Source: Sulfurisoma sp.
GTDB lineage: Bacteria > Pseudomonadota > Gammaproteobacteria > Burkholderiales > Rhodocyclaceae
DNA length: 64,000 nucleotides
Assembly (NCBI GenBank): GCA_030691075.1
Contig: JAUYFI010000136.1
Location: 52,701-116,700 of the forward strand
Reading direction: 5' to 3'
The first letter of the stretch is position 1; each line of letters starts with the position of its first letter. The notes beneath the pieces are model-generated. The model saw only the letters and a list, made by a program, of their open reading frames with translations. It was not told where the DNA came from and made no database searches. Below, in pieces: positions 1 through 8,244 of the stretch. The translations under genes were made by a program, and so were the position numbers.

Positions 1-386
1 TCGCGCCAGAAACGCAGGTCTGGCTCGGCGACAGCATGGGCGAGATGTTTGCCTGGTGCGGCGCGGCCGATGTCGCCTTCATCGGCGGCAGCCTGCTCGA
101 CTTCGGCAGCCAGAACCTGATCGAAGCCGCAGCCGTCGGCACGCCGGTGCTGCTCGGCCCCTCGACCTACAACTTCGCGCAGGCCGCGAAGGATGCGATC
201 GCCGGCGGCGCGGCGATGCAGTTTGGTAACGCCGAGGAAATCGTGGCGATGGCCCGGCGCTTGCTGACCGACGCGGCGGAAAGACAGGAAATGCGCGAGG
301 CCGGGCTGGCCTTCGCCGCGCGCCATCGCGGCGCGACCGCGCGCACGCTGGCGCTCGTCGGACGCTATATGCCGGCGCCTTCGTAA
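1..386 (+). CDS. waaA: 3-deoxy-D-manno-octulosonic acid transferase, C-terminal part (cut by window edge)
   Basis: The reading frame is open from base 3, so this is the 3' end of a gene that starts outside the window. The visible ~127 residues match the C-terminal GT-B domain of WaaA (KdtA), the inner-membrane-associated enzyme that adds Kdo from CMP-Kdo to lipid A. Typical features are LGDSMGEM, the GGSLLDFGSQN segment that contacts the sugar nucleotide, and AAAVGTPVLLGPSTYNF. The ATG at 36 in the ORF track is internal, not the start. The 3' end overlaps the convergent Uma2 gene by about 22 bases. Family assignment is secure; how much is missing upstream cannot be seen. Confidence 0.88.
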   Translation, partial: APETQVWLGDSMGEMFAWCGAADVAFIGGSLLDFGSQNLIEAAAVGTPVLLGPSTYNFAQAAKDAIAGGAAMQFGNAEEIVAMARRLLTDAAERQEMREAGLAFAARHRGATARTLALVGRYMPAPS

Positions 387-934
387 ATCTCGGCGACGGG
401 CAGGCGAAACTCGATGCTCGCCAGTTCGAGCGTGTCGGCGCGGTCGAGCACGATGCGCTCCCAGCCGACCTCGCCGGCGCGGCGCAACACCTCGACCCGC
501 GGCGCATCCTGCTCGATCAGCACATACTCGCGCAGGCCGGCGACCTTGCCATAGGCCATGAATTTCTCGCGGCGGTCGATGCCCGCGGTGGATGCCGACA
601 ATACCTCGATCAGCACGACAGGCTGATCGACGATGCCATCCTCCGCCGACAGGCTTTGCAGCCGCGGATCGCAACTGACAATGACATCGGGGTAGTAATA
701 GGCGTTGTCGCGCGCCACATGGAGCTTCACGCCCTCGATGAAGACGCGGCAAGGCGTTGGCTTGAGATGGGCGCGCAGAGAGGCGAACAGATTTCCGGCG
801 ATGACGTTGTGGCGCAGACTGGCGCCGGTCATCGCAAAGATGCCGCCGGCGATGTATTCGTGCCGCGCCGGGCTTTGCGCTTCGAGCCGCAGATAGTCTT
901 CCGGGCTCACGTATTTCAGGGATTCGTTCAGCAT
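365..934 (-). CDS. Uma2 family endonuclease-like protein (DUF820)
   Basis: A 189-residue protein of the Uma2/DUF820 family, which has a PD-(D/E)xK restriction-endonuclease-like fold. The N-terminal YVSPEDYLRLEAQSPARHEYIAGGIFAMTGAS is the family signature. The predicted acidic active site is represented by YYPDVIVSCD near residue 90 and VVLIEVLSAST near residue 110. The biological role of these proteins is not established; they are common in cyanobacteria and scattered in proteobacteria, often near mobile DNA. It converges on waaA and is not obviously co-transcribed with tolC. Family call is firm, function unknown. Confidence 0.8.
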   Translation of the reverse strand: MLNESLKYVSPEDYLRLEAQSPARHEYIAGGIFAMTGASLRHNVIAGNLFASLRAHLKPTPCRVFIEGVKLHVARDNAYYYPDVIVSCDPRLQSLSAEDGIVDQPVVLIEVLSASTAGIDRREKFMAYGKVAGLREYVLIEQDAPRVEVLRRAGEVGWERIVLDRADTLELASIEFRLPVAEIYEGAGI

Positions 935-957
935 CCGAGTCCTCCGGTGACGAGAAA

Positions 958-2280
958 TTACTCCAGCAGCGCGTTGATCGCCGCCACGTCCTCTTCGGAC
1001 AGGGTGCCGGCGGCGCTCTTGAGCTTGAGCAGGTTGGCCAGCGTGGTCAGCCGCGCGCTGGCGAGCTTCTGCTTTGTGTCGAAGAGCTGGGTCTGGGCGT
1101 TGAGCACGTCGATATTGATGCGCACGCCGACTTCGTAGCCGAGCTTGTTCGATTCCAGCGCCGACTGCGAGGACACCAGCGCGGCCTCGTAGGCATTGAC
1201 CTGGGCCAGGCCGGACGTCACGCCGAGATAGGCTTGGCGTGCCGCCAGCGCCGACTGGCGCCGCGCGTTTTCGAGATCAGCCAGCGCCTTCTCGCGCAGG
1301 GCCACGGCCTCGCGGTCCTTCGATGCGACGGCGCCACCCGCGAAGATGGGAATGGCCAGTTGCAGGCCGATCGTCGTGCTGTCCCTGTCGTAGCCGCTGG
1401 CATAAGTGGAACTGTAGGTGTCCGAATTGCGGCCGCGCGTCGCCACCAGATCGAGCGTCGGGTAATGGCCGGCACGCTGTTTGTCGACTTCCTTGCCGGC
1501 GATCTCGAGGCCAAGCTGGCCGAGCTGCACGGTGAGGCCGCCCTGCTCGGCCGATTCGACCCACTTGCCGATATCGTCGGGCTGCGGGCGCGAGAGCTTG
1601 AGGCTGCTCCGTAGCCCCTTGAGATTGGCGTATTCCTTGCCCGCCACCGAGCGCAGCACCTGGCGCTTGACCAGGACGTCGTTCCGCGCCGCGAGTTCCT
1701 GCGCCGTGGCCAGGTCGTAGCGCGCCTGCGCCTCGTGGGTGTCGGTGATGGTGGCCGTGCCGACCTCGAAATTGCGCTTGGCCGATTCGAGCTGCTCGGC
1801 GATGGCCGTCTTCTGGGCGCCTGTCGTCGCCACCGCCTCCTCGGTCAGCAGCGCGTCGAAATAAGCCTGGGCCACGCGCACGATGAGATCCTGCCTGGCG
1901 ACACCGAACTGCACGCTGGCCTGCGCGGCGGCGAGTTCGCCCTGGCGGTACTGCATGAAATTTTGCCAGTTGAAAACCGGCTGCGACAGCTTCACTGTCC
2001 AGTAGTTGGTGTTGTGCTGGGTACTGACGTTGGCGGCTCCCGTCGCTCGGATCCTGGAGTCTTCATCGTTCCACGTCGTGTTGGCGGAAAGTCCAATGGT
2101 CGGCAGGAGAACGGACAGCCCCTGCGCCTGCTTTTCCCTGCCGGCGGCGAAGCTGGCACGGGCGCCGGCGAACTGCGCATCGTAGGCCACGGCTTCGCGA
2201 TAGACGGTGAGCAGGTCGCTGGCCTGGGCGGATGTCGCGCCGAGCAAGGTTGAAATCAGGAGAACAAGAGGTTTCTTCAT
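958..2280 (-). CDS. tolC: TolC family outer-membrane efflux protein
   Basis: A 440-residue outer-membrane channel of the TolC/OEP family. An N-terminal signal peptide (MKKPLVLLISTLLGATSAQA) is followed by two repeats of the OEP domain, typical of the trimeric barrel-plus-tunnel that lets RND pumps or type I secretion systems exit the cell. LLTVYREAVAYDAQ at the start and YEVGVRINIDVLNAQTQLFDTK near residue 385 are family landmarks. The length is normal. It follows the rhodanese and Pcm-like genes downstream of the RND pump on the same strand, so it probably serves that pump, although in many betaproteobacteria a pcm-rhodanese-tolC trio stands alone. Confidence 0.9.
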   Translation of the reverse strand: MKKPLVLLISTLLGATSAQASDLLTVYREAVAYDAQFAGARASFAAGREKQAQGLSVLLPTIGLSANTTWNDEDSRIRATGAANVSTQHNTNYWTVKLSQPVFNWQNFMQYRQGELAAAQASVQFGVARQDLIVRVAQAYFDALLTEEAVATTGAQKTAIAEQLESAKRNFEVGTATITDTHEAQARYDLATAQELAARNDVLVKRQVLRSVAGKEYANLKGLRSSLKLSRPQPDDIGKWVESAEQGGLTVQLGQLGLEIAGKEVDKQRAGHYPTLDLVATRGRNSDTYSSTYASGYDRDSTTIGLQLAIPIFAGGAVASKDREAVALREKALADLENARRQSALAARQAYLGVTSGLAQVNAYEAALVSSQSALESNKLGYEVGVRINIDVLNAQTQLFDTKQKLASARLTTLANLLKLKSAAGTLSEEDVAAINALLE

Positions 2281-2294
2281 TGGAGTTTTGTCTC

Positions 2295-2618
2295 TCAGTA
2301 CGTGGGCATGGCCGGATCGACCTGCTGCGCCCAGGCAGCGACGCCGCCATAGAGGTTATGGATGCTGGTGAAGCCCTGGTGTTCCAGGAACATGCACACC
2401 TGGTAGCTGCGCGCGCCGTGGTGGCAGATCACCACCGTCTCGGCGTTGCGATCCAGTTCCATGAAGCGCGCGGGGATGGCGCTCATCGGCAGCGGCTTGG
2501 CGCCGTCGATGCGGCAGACGTCGAATTCCCAGGGCTGGCGCACGTCGACCAGCACCGGCTTGGCGCGTTCCGGGTCGTCGAGCCAGGACTTGAGTTGCGG
2601 GGCGGAAATCTGCTGCAT
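2295..2618 (-). CDS. single-domain rhodanese-like protein
   Basis: The real start is the ATG at 2618 (MQQISAPQLKSW), not the upstream ORF start, which would run into the neighbouring gene. The 107-residue protein is one rhodanese domain: LVDVRQPWEFDVCRIDGA and the active-site loop CHHGARS with Cys about residue 65. Rhodaneses carry persulfide sulfur on this cysteine. There is no signal peptide, so it is cytoplasmic. It lies between the pcm-like gene (4 bases upstream) and tolC (14 bases downstream), a conserved arrangement in betaproteobacteria whose meaning is unclear. Confidence 0.85.
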   Translation of the reverse strand: MQQISAPQLKSWLDDPERAKPVLVDVRQPWEFDVCRIDGAKPLPMSAIPARFMELDRNAETVVICHHGARSYQVCMFLEHQGFTSIHNLYGGVAAWAQQVDPAMPTY

Positions 2619-2622
2619 GTGG

Positions 2623-3276
2623 TCAAAAAATGAATTTCTCCGGCGCCGGGGCGTTGGCCAGCGGCGCGGCCAGGGTTTCGAACAGATTGACCGTGCGCCA
2701 GCCGTCATCGGCCACGCGGGTGACCACCTGCGCCGTCATCACCGGCGCCTCGCCGACGATGGCGAACAGCCGCCCGCCGACCTTGAGTTGATCGAGCAGC
2801 GCCCGCGGCACCACGGCCAGCGCGCCCGAGACCATGATGGCGTCGTAGGGCGCGTGGACGGGCAGGCCGGCCAGGCCGTCGCCGCTTTCCACCGTGACAT
2901 TGCCGATGCCATGGCGGGCAAGGTTGTCGCGCGCCATCGCGGCCAGTTCGGGCACGATCTCCAGCGACCAGACGTGGTCGGCGTGCGCCGCCAGCAGCGC
3001 CGCCATGTAGCCGGAGCCGGCGCCGATCTCCAGCACCTTCTCGTGACGCTTGAGCTGCAGGGCCTGCAGCGCGTGGGCCTCGATCTTGGGCGCGAACAGG
3101 GTCGCGTCATGGCCAAGGGGAATCTCGACATCGGCGAACGCCAGGTTGCGCCAGGCGGCCGGCACGAACTCCTCGCGCTTGACGATGAACAGCAGGTCGA
3201 GCACGTCCTGATCCAGCACCTCCCAGGTACGGATCTGCTGCTCGACCATGTTGAAGCGGGCTTGTTCGAGATTCAT
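2623..3276 (-). CDS. protein-L-isoaspartate O-methyltransferase family protein
   Basis: About 217 residues from MNLEQARFNMVEQQIRTW, the usual N-terminus of Pcm-like proteins in betaproteobacteria; a GTG/ATG slightly upstream (MCAA) is possible. Motif I of SAM methyltransferases is plain (VLEIGAGSGYMAALLA, residue ~75). True Pcm repairs isoaspartyl residues by carboxyl methylation. This paralogue sits with rhodanese and tolC and lacks the classical surE/nlpD neighbourhood, so its substrate is uncertain. It probably belongs to one transcript with the rhodanese and tolC. Confidence 0.82.
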   Translation of the reverse strand: MNLEQARFNMVEQQIRTWEVLDQDVLDLLFIVKREEFVPAAWRNLAFADVEIPLGHDATLFAPKIEAHALQALQLKRHEKVLEIGAGSGYMAALLAAHADHVWSLEIVPELAAMARDNLARHGIGNVTVESGDGLAGLPVHAPYDAIMVSGALAVVPRALLDQLKVGGRLFAIVGEAPVMTAQVVTRVADDGWRTVNLFETLAAPLANAPAPEKFIF

Positions 3277-3315
3277 GGCTGCACACATGGGGTCGGGTTA
3301 CATGAACGCAAGATT

Positions 3316-6300
3316 TTACTCCTCCTTGACTCGGTACCACGCCGCGTAGAGCGCCGGCAGGAACAGCAGCGTCAGCGCGGTGGCGACGATCAGGCCACCC
3401 ATGATGGCCACGGCCATCGGCCCCCAGAAGATCTGGCGGGAGAGCGGGATCATCGCCAGCACCGCGGCGGCGGCCGTCAACATGATGGGGCGGAAGCGAC
3501 GCACCGCCGAGCCGACGATGGCCTCCCAGGTGCTCTTGCCGGCGGCCTCGTCCTGCTCGATCTGGTCGAGCAGGATCACCGAGTTGCGCAGGATCATCCC
3601 CAGCAGCGCGATCACGCCGAGATTAGCGACGAAGCCGAAGGGTTTCTGCAGGGCCATCAGCGCCAGCGCCACGCCGATCAGCCCGAGCGGCGCGGTCAGC
3701 AGCGCCATCGCCGTGCGGCGCATGCTCTGCAACTGCATCATCAGCAGGGTGATGACGCCGACGATCATCAGTGGGACAACGGCCTTCAGCGCATTCTCGT
3801 TCTTCGCCGACTCCTCGATGGTGCCGCCGATCTCGACGCGATAGCCCGGCGGCAGGGCCTTGCGGATGGCATCGAGCCGCGGGTCGATCTGCAGCGAGGC
3901 CGTCGGCCCGGTGACATCGGGATTGGCGAGGTCGGCGCGCACCTGGATCGCCGGCAGACGGTCGCGGCGCCAGATGATGCCTTCTTCCAGCACCGGCTCC
4001 AGCTTCGCCACCTGCGCCAGCGGCACCCACTTGCCACCCGCCGGCACGGGCAGATCGGCGAGGCGGTCGAGCTTGCCGCGATCCGCGTCTTTGCCGCCCG
4101 GCGCCCTCCAGACGATGTCGATCAACTGGTCGCCTTCGCGATACTGCGTCAGCGTCGCGCCGACCTGGTGCGCCTGCAGCACCTGCGCCACGTCCTGGCT
4201 GGAGACGCCGAGCAGGCGCGCGCGATCCTGGTCGATGGCCACGCGTACGCTCTTGGCCTTCTCGTTCCAGTCCAGATGCACGTCCTGCACATTGGGATTG
4301 GCGCGCATCACCGTCGCCACGTCAAAGGCGATCTTACGCAGCATGTCGACATTCTCGCCGACGACGCGGAACACCACCGGGTAGCCGACCGGCGGCCCAT
4401 TCTCGAGCCGCTGCACGCGGGCGCGCAGGTGGGTCCACGAGCCGTCCGGCGACTCGAAGGCTGCCAGCAGCCGGCTGCGGACGAGCTCGCGCTCGTCGAG
4501 ACCCTGGGTCACGATGACCAGCTGGCCGAAGTTGTCGTTGAACAATTGCTGGTCGAGCGGCAGGTAGAAGCGCGGCGCGCCGTTGCCGATGTAGGAGGCA
4601 TGGTTCGCCACCTTGTCCTTCACATCGTCGGCCGCGAGCAGCGCCTCGACGCGCTTCACCGCCGTCTCGGTGGCCTTGAGCGAGCCGCCCTGCGGCAGCC
4701 ACAGGTCGACCAGCAGCTCGGGGCGGTTCGACGGCGGGAAGAACTGCTTCTGCACGCCAGTGGCAAAGGCGACGATGCCGAGGACGAAGGCGATCACGGT
4801 GATGGCGATGGTCTTCCAGCGGTTGCGCAGGCACCACACCAGCAGCGCGCGGAAGCGGCGATAGAAGGGCGTGTCGTAGACATCGCCGTGATGGTCCTCG
4901 CCGTATTTGCGCAGGGCCTTCTCGTCGAGCAGCTTGTAACCGATGTAGGGCACGAACACCACCGCGACCAGCCACGAGGTCAGCAGCGCGATGGTCACCA
5001 CGGCGAAGATGGCGAAAGTGTATTCGCCGGCGCCCGACTTGGCGAAGCCGACCGGGGTGAAGGCGGCCGCCGTGATCAGCGTGCCGGTGAGCATGGGAAA
5101 GGCGGTCGAGGTGTAGGCGAAGGTGCCGGCGCGGAACTTGTCCCAGCCCTGCTCGATCTTCACCACCATCATCTCGACGGCGATGATGGCGTCATCGACG
5201 AGCAGGCCCAGCGCGATGATCAGCGCACCCAGGGAAATGCGATGCAGGTCAATGGCGAAGGCCTTCATCAGCAGGAAGGTCATGGCCAGCACCAGCGGAA
5301 TCGACAGCGCCACCACCAGGCCGGTGCGAAAACCCAGCGACAGAAAGCTCACCGCCAGCACGATGATCAGCGCTTCGGCCAGGCTCTGCATGAAGAGCTT
5401 GAGCGAGATCCTGACGATGTTGGGCTGGTCGGCCACCGTCGCCACTTCCATGCCCAGCGGCAGGTCGCGCGCGAGGCGCTCGATGTTGCTCTTGAGGTTA
5501 TCGCCGAGCTTGATGACGTCGCCGCCCCGGCCCATCACCACGGCGATGCCGATGGCGTCGCGGCCCTGAAAGCGCATGCGCGGGTTGGGCGGATCGGCCT
5601 GGCCGCGATTGACTTCGGCGATGTCGCCGAGCTTCAAATGGCGCCCCGCCACCGCGAGATCGGCGTTGCGGATCTGCTCGACCGAATCGAAGGCGCCGGA
5701 GACGCGCAGGCGCACGCGGTCGGAGGCCGTTTCGACGAAGCCGGCCGGCGCGACGGCGTTCTGCTTCGCCAGCGCCTCGGCCACCTGCGCCGGCGCGATG
5801 CCCAGCGCGGCCAGCCGCGCGGGCGCCACCTCGACGTAGATCTTCTCGTCCTGCACGCCGAGCAGGTCGACCTTCTTGATGTCGGGCAGGGCGCGCAGCT
5901 CGCGCGCGATGCGCGTCGCCTCCCGCCGCAATGCGCCCATGTCGTGGCCGTCGCCGGTCAGGGCGTAGATGTTCACATAGACGTCGCCGAAGTCGTCGTT
6001 GGGGAACGGCCCCTGCACGCCGACCGGCAGGGTATGCCTGATGTCGTCGAGCTTCTTCCTCGCCTGGCGCCAGGCTTCGGGCACCTCGGCCTTGGGCGTG
6101 TAGTCCTTGAGGATGACGAACACCAGCGACTCGCCGGCGCGCGACGCCGACTTCAGCACGTCGACGTAGGGCGTTTCCTGCAGCTTCTTCTCGATGCGCT
6201 CGGTCAGCTCGGTCTCGACCTCGCTGGCCGTGGCGCCGGGCCACTGCGTGCGCACCACCATCACCTTGAAGGTGAAGTCCGGGTCCTCGGCGCGGCCAAG

Positions 6301-6402
6301 GCCGAGGAAGGACAGCGTGCCGCCGATCATCAGAACGATGATCAGGTAGAGCACCATCGACGGGTGCTCCAGCGCCCATTCGGAGAGGTTGATGTTTTTC
6401 AT
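3316..6402 (-). CDS. RND-family efflux permease (AcrB/MdtB-like)
   Basis: The pump subunit of a tripartite efflux system, 1028 residues from MKNINLSEWALEHPSMVLYL, the standard RND length. The ATG at 6402 overlaps the stop of the membrane-fusion protein as ATGA, so the longer ORF in the track is an overextension. Features seen are the first membrane helix (residues ~15-35), a first large periplasmic domain, the proton-relay helix GLLVDDAIIAVEMM, a second periplasmic loop and a final helix bundle ending in LLFLPALYAAWYRVKEE. RND pumps exchange protons for drugs, solvents or metals. The transported substrate cannot be told from sequence; the pair of acidic residues favours organic compounds rather than heavy metals. 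Confidence 0.92.
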   Translation of the reverse strand: MKNINLSEWALEHPSMVLYLIIVLMIGGTLSFLGLGRAEDPDFTFKVMVVRTQWPGATASEVETELTERIEKKLQETPYVDVLKSASRAGESLVFVILKDYTPKAEVPEAWRQARKKLDDIRHTLPVGVQGPFPNDDFGDVYVNIYALTGDGHDMGALRREATRIARELRALPDIKKVDLLGVQDEKIYVEVAPARLAALGIAPAQVAEALAKQNAVAPAGFVETASDRVRLRVSGAFDSVEQIRNADLAVAGRHLKLGDIAEVNRGQADPPNPRMRFQGRDAIGIAVVMGRGGDVIKLGDNLKSNIERLARDLPLGMEVATVADQPNIVRISLKLFMQSLAEALIIVLAVSFLSLGFRTGLVVALSIPLVLAMTFLLMKAFAIDLHRISLGALIIALGLLVDDAIIAVEMMVVKIEQGWDKFRAGTFAYTSTAFPMLTGTLITAAAFTPVGFAKSGAGEYTFAIFAVVTIALLTSWLVAVVFVPYIGYKLLDEKALRKYGEDHHGDVYDTPFYRRFRALLVWCLRNRWKTIAITVIAFVLGIVAFATGVQKQFFPPSNRPELLVDLWLPQGGSLKATETAVKRVEALLAADDVKDKVANHASYIGNGAPRFYLPLDQQLFNDNFGQLVIVTQGLDERELVRSRLLAAFESPDGSWTHLRARVQRLENGPPVGYPVVFRVVGENVDMLRKIAFDVATVMRANPNVQDVHLDWNEKAKSVRVAIDQDRARLLGVSSQDVAQVLQAHQVGATLTQYREGDQLIDIVWRAPGGKDADRGKLDRLADLPVPAGGKWVPLAQVAKLEPVLEEGIIWRRDRLPAIQVRADLANPDVTGPTASLQIDPRLDAIRKALPPGYRVEIGGTIEESAKNENALKAVVPLMIVGVITLLMMQLQSMRRTAMALLTAPLGLIGVALALMALQKPFGFVANLGVIALLGMILRNSVILLDQIEQDEAAGKSTWEAIVGSAVRRFRPIMLTAAAAVLAMIPLSRQIFWGPMAVAIMGGLIVATALTLLFLPALYAAWYRVKEE

Positions 6403-7430
6403 TTCCCGGCGATCCGAACCTTCTCGCCGGCGGTGAGCTTGAAGGCGCCGGCCGCGACGATGCGCTCGCCAGCGGCAAGGCCACCGGACACCACCGCGCC
6501 GGCGTCGCCGTAGCGCTCCACCTCGATCGGGCGCAACGCCACCGCGTTGTCCTTGCCGATCACCCACACCGAGGGCTGGCTACCCTGCTGCAGGATCGCG
6601 GCCAGCGGCACGACAACCTTCTCCCCGCCCGCCTGGGCGAAGCTCACGGTGGCGGTCATCCCCAGCGCGACGCTGGCATCGGCATCGGCGATGCTGACAC
6701 GGGCGGCAAAGGTGCGCGTCGCCGCGTCCGCCACCGGCGCCAGCTCGCGCAGCACGCCCTTGTAGGCCTTGCCACGCTCTCCCGCCCACAACTCCACCGT
6801 CCCGCCAGCGCCGACTTTTTGACCGGCGACGCGCGACTCGGGAATATTGATCGCCACCTCGCGCTCGCCGTCGCGGGCGAGGCGGAACACGCCCTGCCCG
6901 GCCGCCACCACCTGCCCCGGCTCGGCCAGCACGGCGGCCACGACGCCGGCCGCGTCGGCAGACAGCGTGGTGTAGGACGACTGGTTCTTCGCCAACGCGG
7001 CCTGAGCGTCGGCGGCCTTGGCCGTCGTCTCCTTCGCGTCGAGCGCGGCCTGGCTGATGAAATTCTTCGCCCTGAGATCCTGCGTGCGCTTGAGTTCGGC
7101 CGCCGCCAGCGCGCGGTTGGCCTCGGCCTGCGTTGCCTGCAAGGCCGCGTCGGCGGGATCGAGCCGCGCCAGCGGCTGCCCGGCCTTGACCCGCGCGCCG
7201 GCATCGACCAGGCGCTCGATCACCTTGCCGCCGATGCGAAAGCCCAGCAGGGTCTCGTAACGCGCGCGCACCTCGCCGCTGTAGCGGTTGACCCCCTGCA
7301 ACGCCTCGCCGCCGACCACCAGCGACTTGACCAGTTTCGGCCCGGCCGAATTGACGGATGGCGGCGGCGATTTCTCGCCGCAGGCGGCAAGCAGCAGCGG
7401 CAGCGTGACAAGAAGAAGGAGTTTTCTCAT
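6399..7430 (-). CDS. RND efflux membrane-fusion lipoprotein
   Basis: Periplasmic adaptor of the RND system, 343 residues starting MRKLLLLVTLPLLLAACG. The LLAAC lipobox predicts a lipoprotein anchored in the inner membrane. It contains a lipoyl half-motif (VDAGARVKAGQPLARLDPAD), an alpha-hairpin coiled coil (residues ~90-150), a second lipoyl half (DAAGVVAAVLAEPGQVV) and a beta-barrel domain. It starts 47 bases after the TetR gene and overlaps the pump gene by 4 bases, so the three form one operon. One copy of the dispersed GCCAGCGCCGACTTTTT motif lies antisense in the gene and encodes the stretch QKVGAGGT. Confidence 0.9.
   Translation of the reverse strand: MRKLLLLVTLPLLLAACGEKSPPPSVNSAGPKLVKSLVVGGEALQGVNRYSGEVRARYETLLGFRIGGKVIERLVDAGARVKAGQPLARLDPADAALQATQAEANRALAAAELKRTQDLRAKNFISQAALDAKETTAKAADAQAALAKNQSSYTTLSADAAGVVAAVLAEPGQVVAAGQGVFRLARDGEREVAINIPESRVAGQKVGAGGTVELWAGERGKAYKGVLRELAPVADAATRTFAARVSIADADASVALGMTATVSFAQAGGEKVVVPLAAILQQGSQPSVWVIGKDNAVALRPIEVERYGDAGAVVSGGLAAGERIVAAGAFKLTAGEKVRIAGK
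6797..6820 (+). repeat. dispersed motif, copy 1
   Basis: Exact core GCCAGCGCCGACTTTTT preceded by CCGTCCC. It lies in the antisense strand of the membrane-fusion protein gene, where it encodes KVGAGG. See the finding on this family. Confidence 0.9.
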
Positions 7431-7477
7431 TGGAATTTTTCCCGTGGCGGCACGGCGAACCAGCGGAAGGGATGACG

Positions 7478-8101
7478 TCATTTGCGCTCTCCATGCAGGC
7501 CGTTGATCAGGACATCGAGCGCCTCGTCGAGGAAGCGCTTGGGGTCGGGCAGGTCGCACATCATGTCGCCAAAGGCGCGGGTCCATACGATGATGGAAAA
7601 CATCGGCGAGAAGACGATGCGGGTGGCGAATTCGACCGGCACCGGGCGGAACTCGCCGCTGGCGATGCCGGCTTCGATGATGCGGCCCAGCGCGCGCATG
7701 GCACGGCGGATGATGGTCTCGTAATGCCACTGGGCAATTTCGGGAAAATTGCCGGACTCGGCGACCAGGAGCTTGGGCAGCCCGCCGATGGGCGTGCCCG
7801 CCACCATGCGCCACCAGCCATGGACGAATTCACGCAGGCGTTCGGCCGCGGAAAGGTCGCCGCATTCGACCAGGGCCTCGGCGGCCTCGACCGTCGGCGT
7901 CATCGCGGCCTCAATGGCGGCCTTGAACAGCGCTTCCTTGCTCTCGAAGTAGAGATAGACCGTGCCCTTGCCGACGCCGGCGCGCGCGGCGACATCGTCG
8001 AGGCGCGTCGCGGCGAAGCCCTTCTCGACGAAAAGCTCAAGCGCGGCGGCCGCGAGTTCCGCCGGCCGCGCCTCCTTGCGCCGCTGGCGCGGTTTGGTCA
8101 T
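7478..8101 (-). CDS. TetR/AcrR family transcriptional regulator
   Basis: About 207 residues from MTKPRQRRKEARPAEL; a GTG ten codons upstream is an alternative. The N-terminal helix-turn-helix (RLDDVAARAGVGKGTVYLYFESKEALFKAA) is diagnostic of TetR repressors, and the variable C-terminal half is the ligand domain. It is the first gene of the efflux operon and very probably represses it when no ligand is present. A 26-bp perfect palindrome 50 bases upstream of the start is the obvious operator, so the regulator also controls itself. Confidence 0.9.
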   Translation of the reverse strand: MTKPRQRRKEARPAELAAAALELFVEKGFAATRLDDVAARAGVGKGTVYLYFESKEALFKAAIEAAMTPTVEAAEALVECGDLSAAERLREFVHGWWRMVAGTPIGGLPKLLVAESGNFPEIAQWHYETIIRRAMRALGRIIEAGIASGEFRPVPVEFATRIVFSPMFSIIVWTRAFGDMMCDLPDPKRFLDEALDVLINGLHGERK

Positions 8102-8151
8102 CACCTCACAGGGTTCCGCCGCTACCGTCACGCCTTACCCCTCTCGAAAAT

Positions 8152-8177
8152 AATTACTGACTGGACAGTCAGTAATT
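8152..8177 (-). promoter_or_regulatory. palindromic operator for the TetR-family repressor
   Basis: Two perfect 11-base arms (AATTACTGACT and AGTCAGTAATT) flank GGAC. This is the size and symmetry expected for a TetR-family dimer or dimer pair. It sits directly upstream of the regulator gene and its efflux genes, in AT-rich DNA that contrasts with the surroundings. Confidence 0.75.
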
Positions 8178-8244
8178 TATTGGCGATCGGGCAGGCTGTC
8201 AAGGGGAACTCTTCGACAAGCGGCGCCATTGGCCGCGGAACTCT

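Noticed and set aside
2446-6513. A 1355-codon open frame on the plus strand opposite the RND pump and its neighbours
   Set aside because: It is antisense to the RND pump, Pcm-like and adaptor genes, with His/Arg/Gln-rich shadow composition typical of GC-rich DNA.
7478-8131. GTG at 8131 as the TetR start
   Set aside because: Possible, but the ATG at 8101 gives the usual TetR N-terminal length, and the GTG lies close to the operator.
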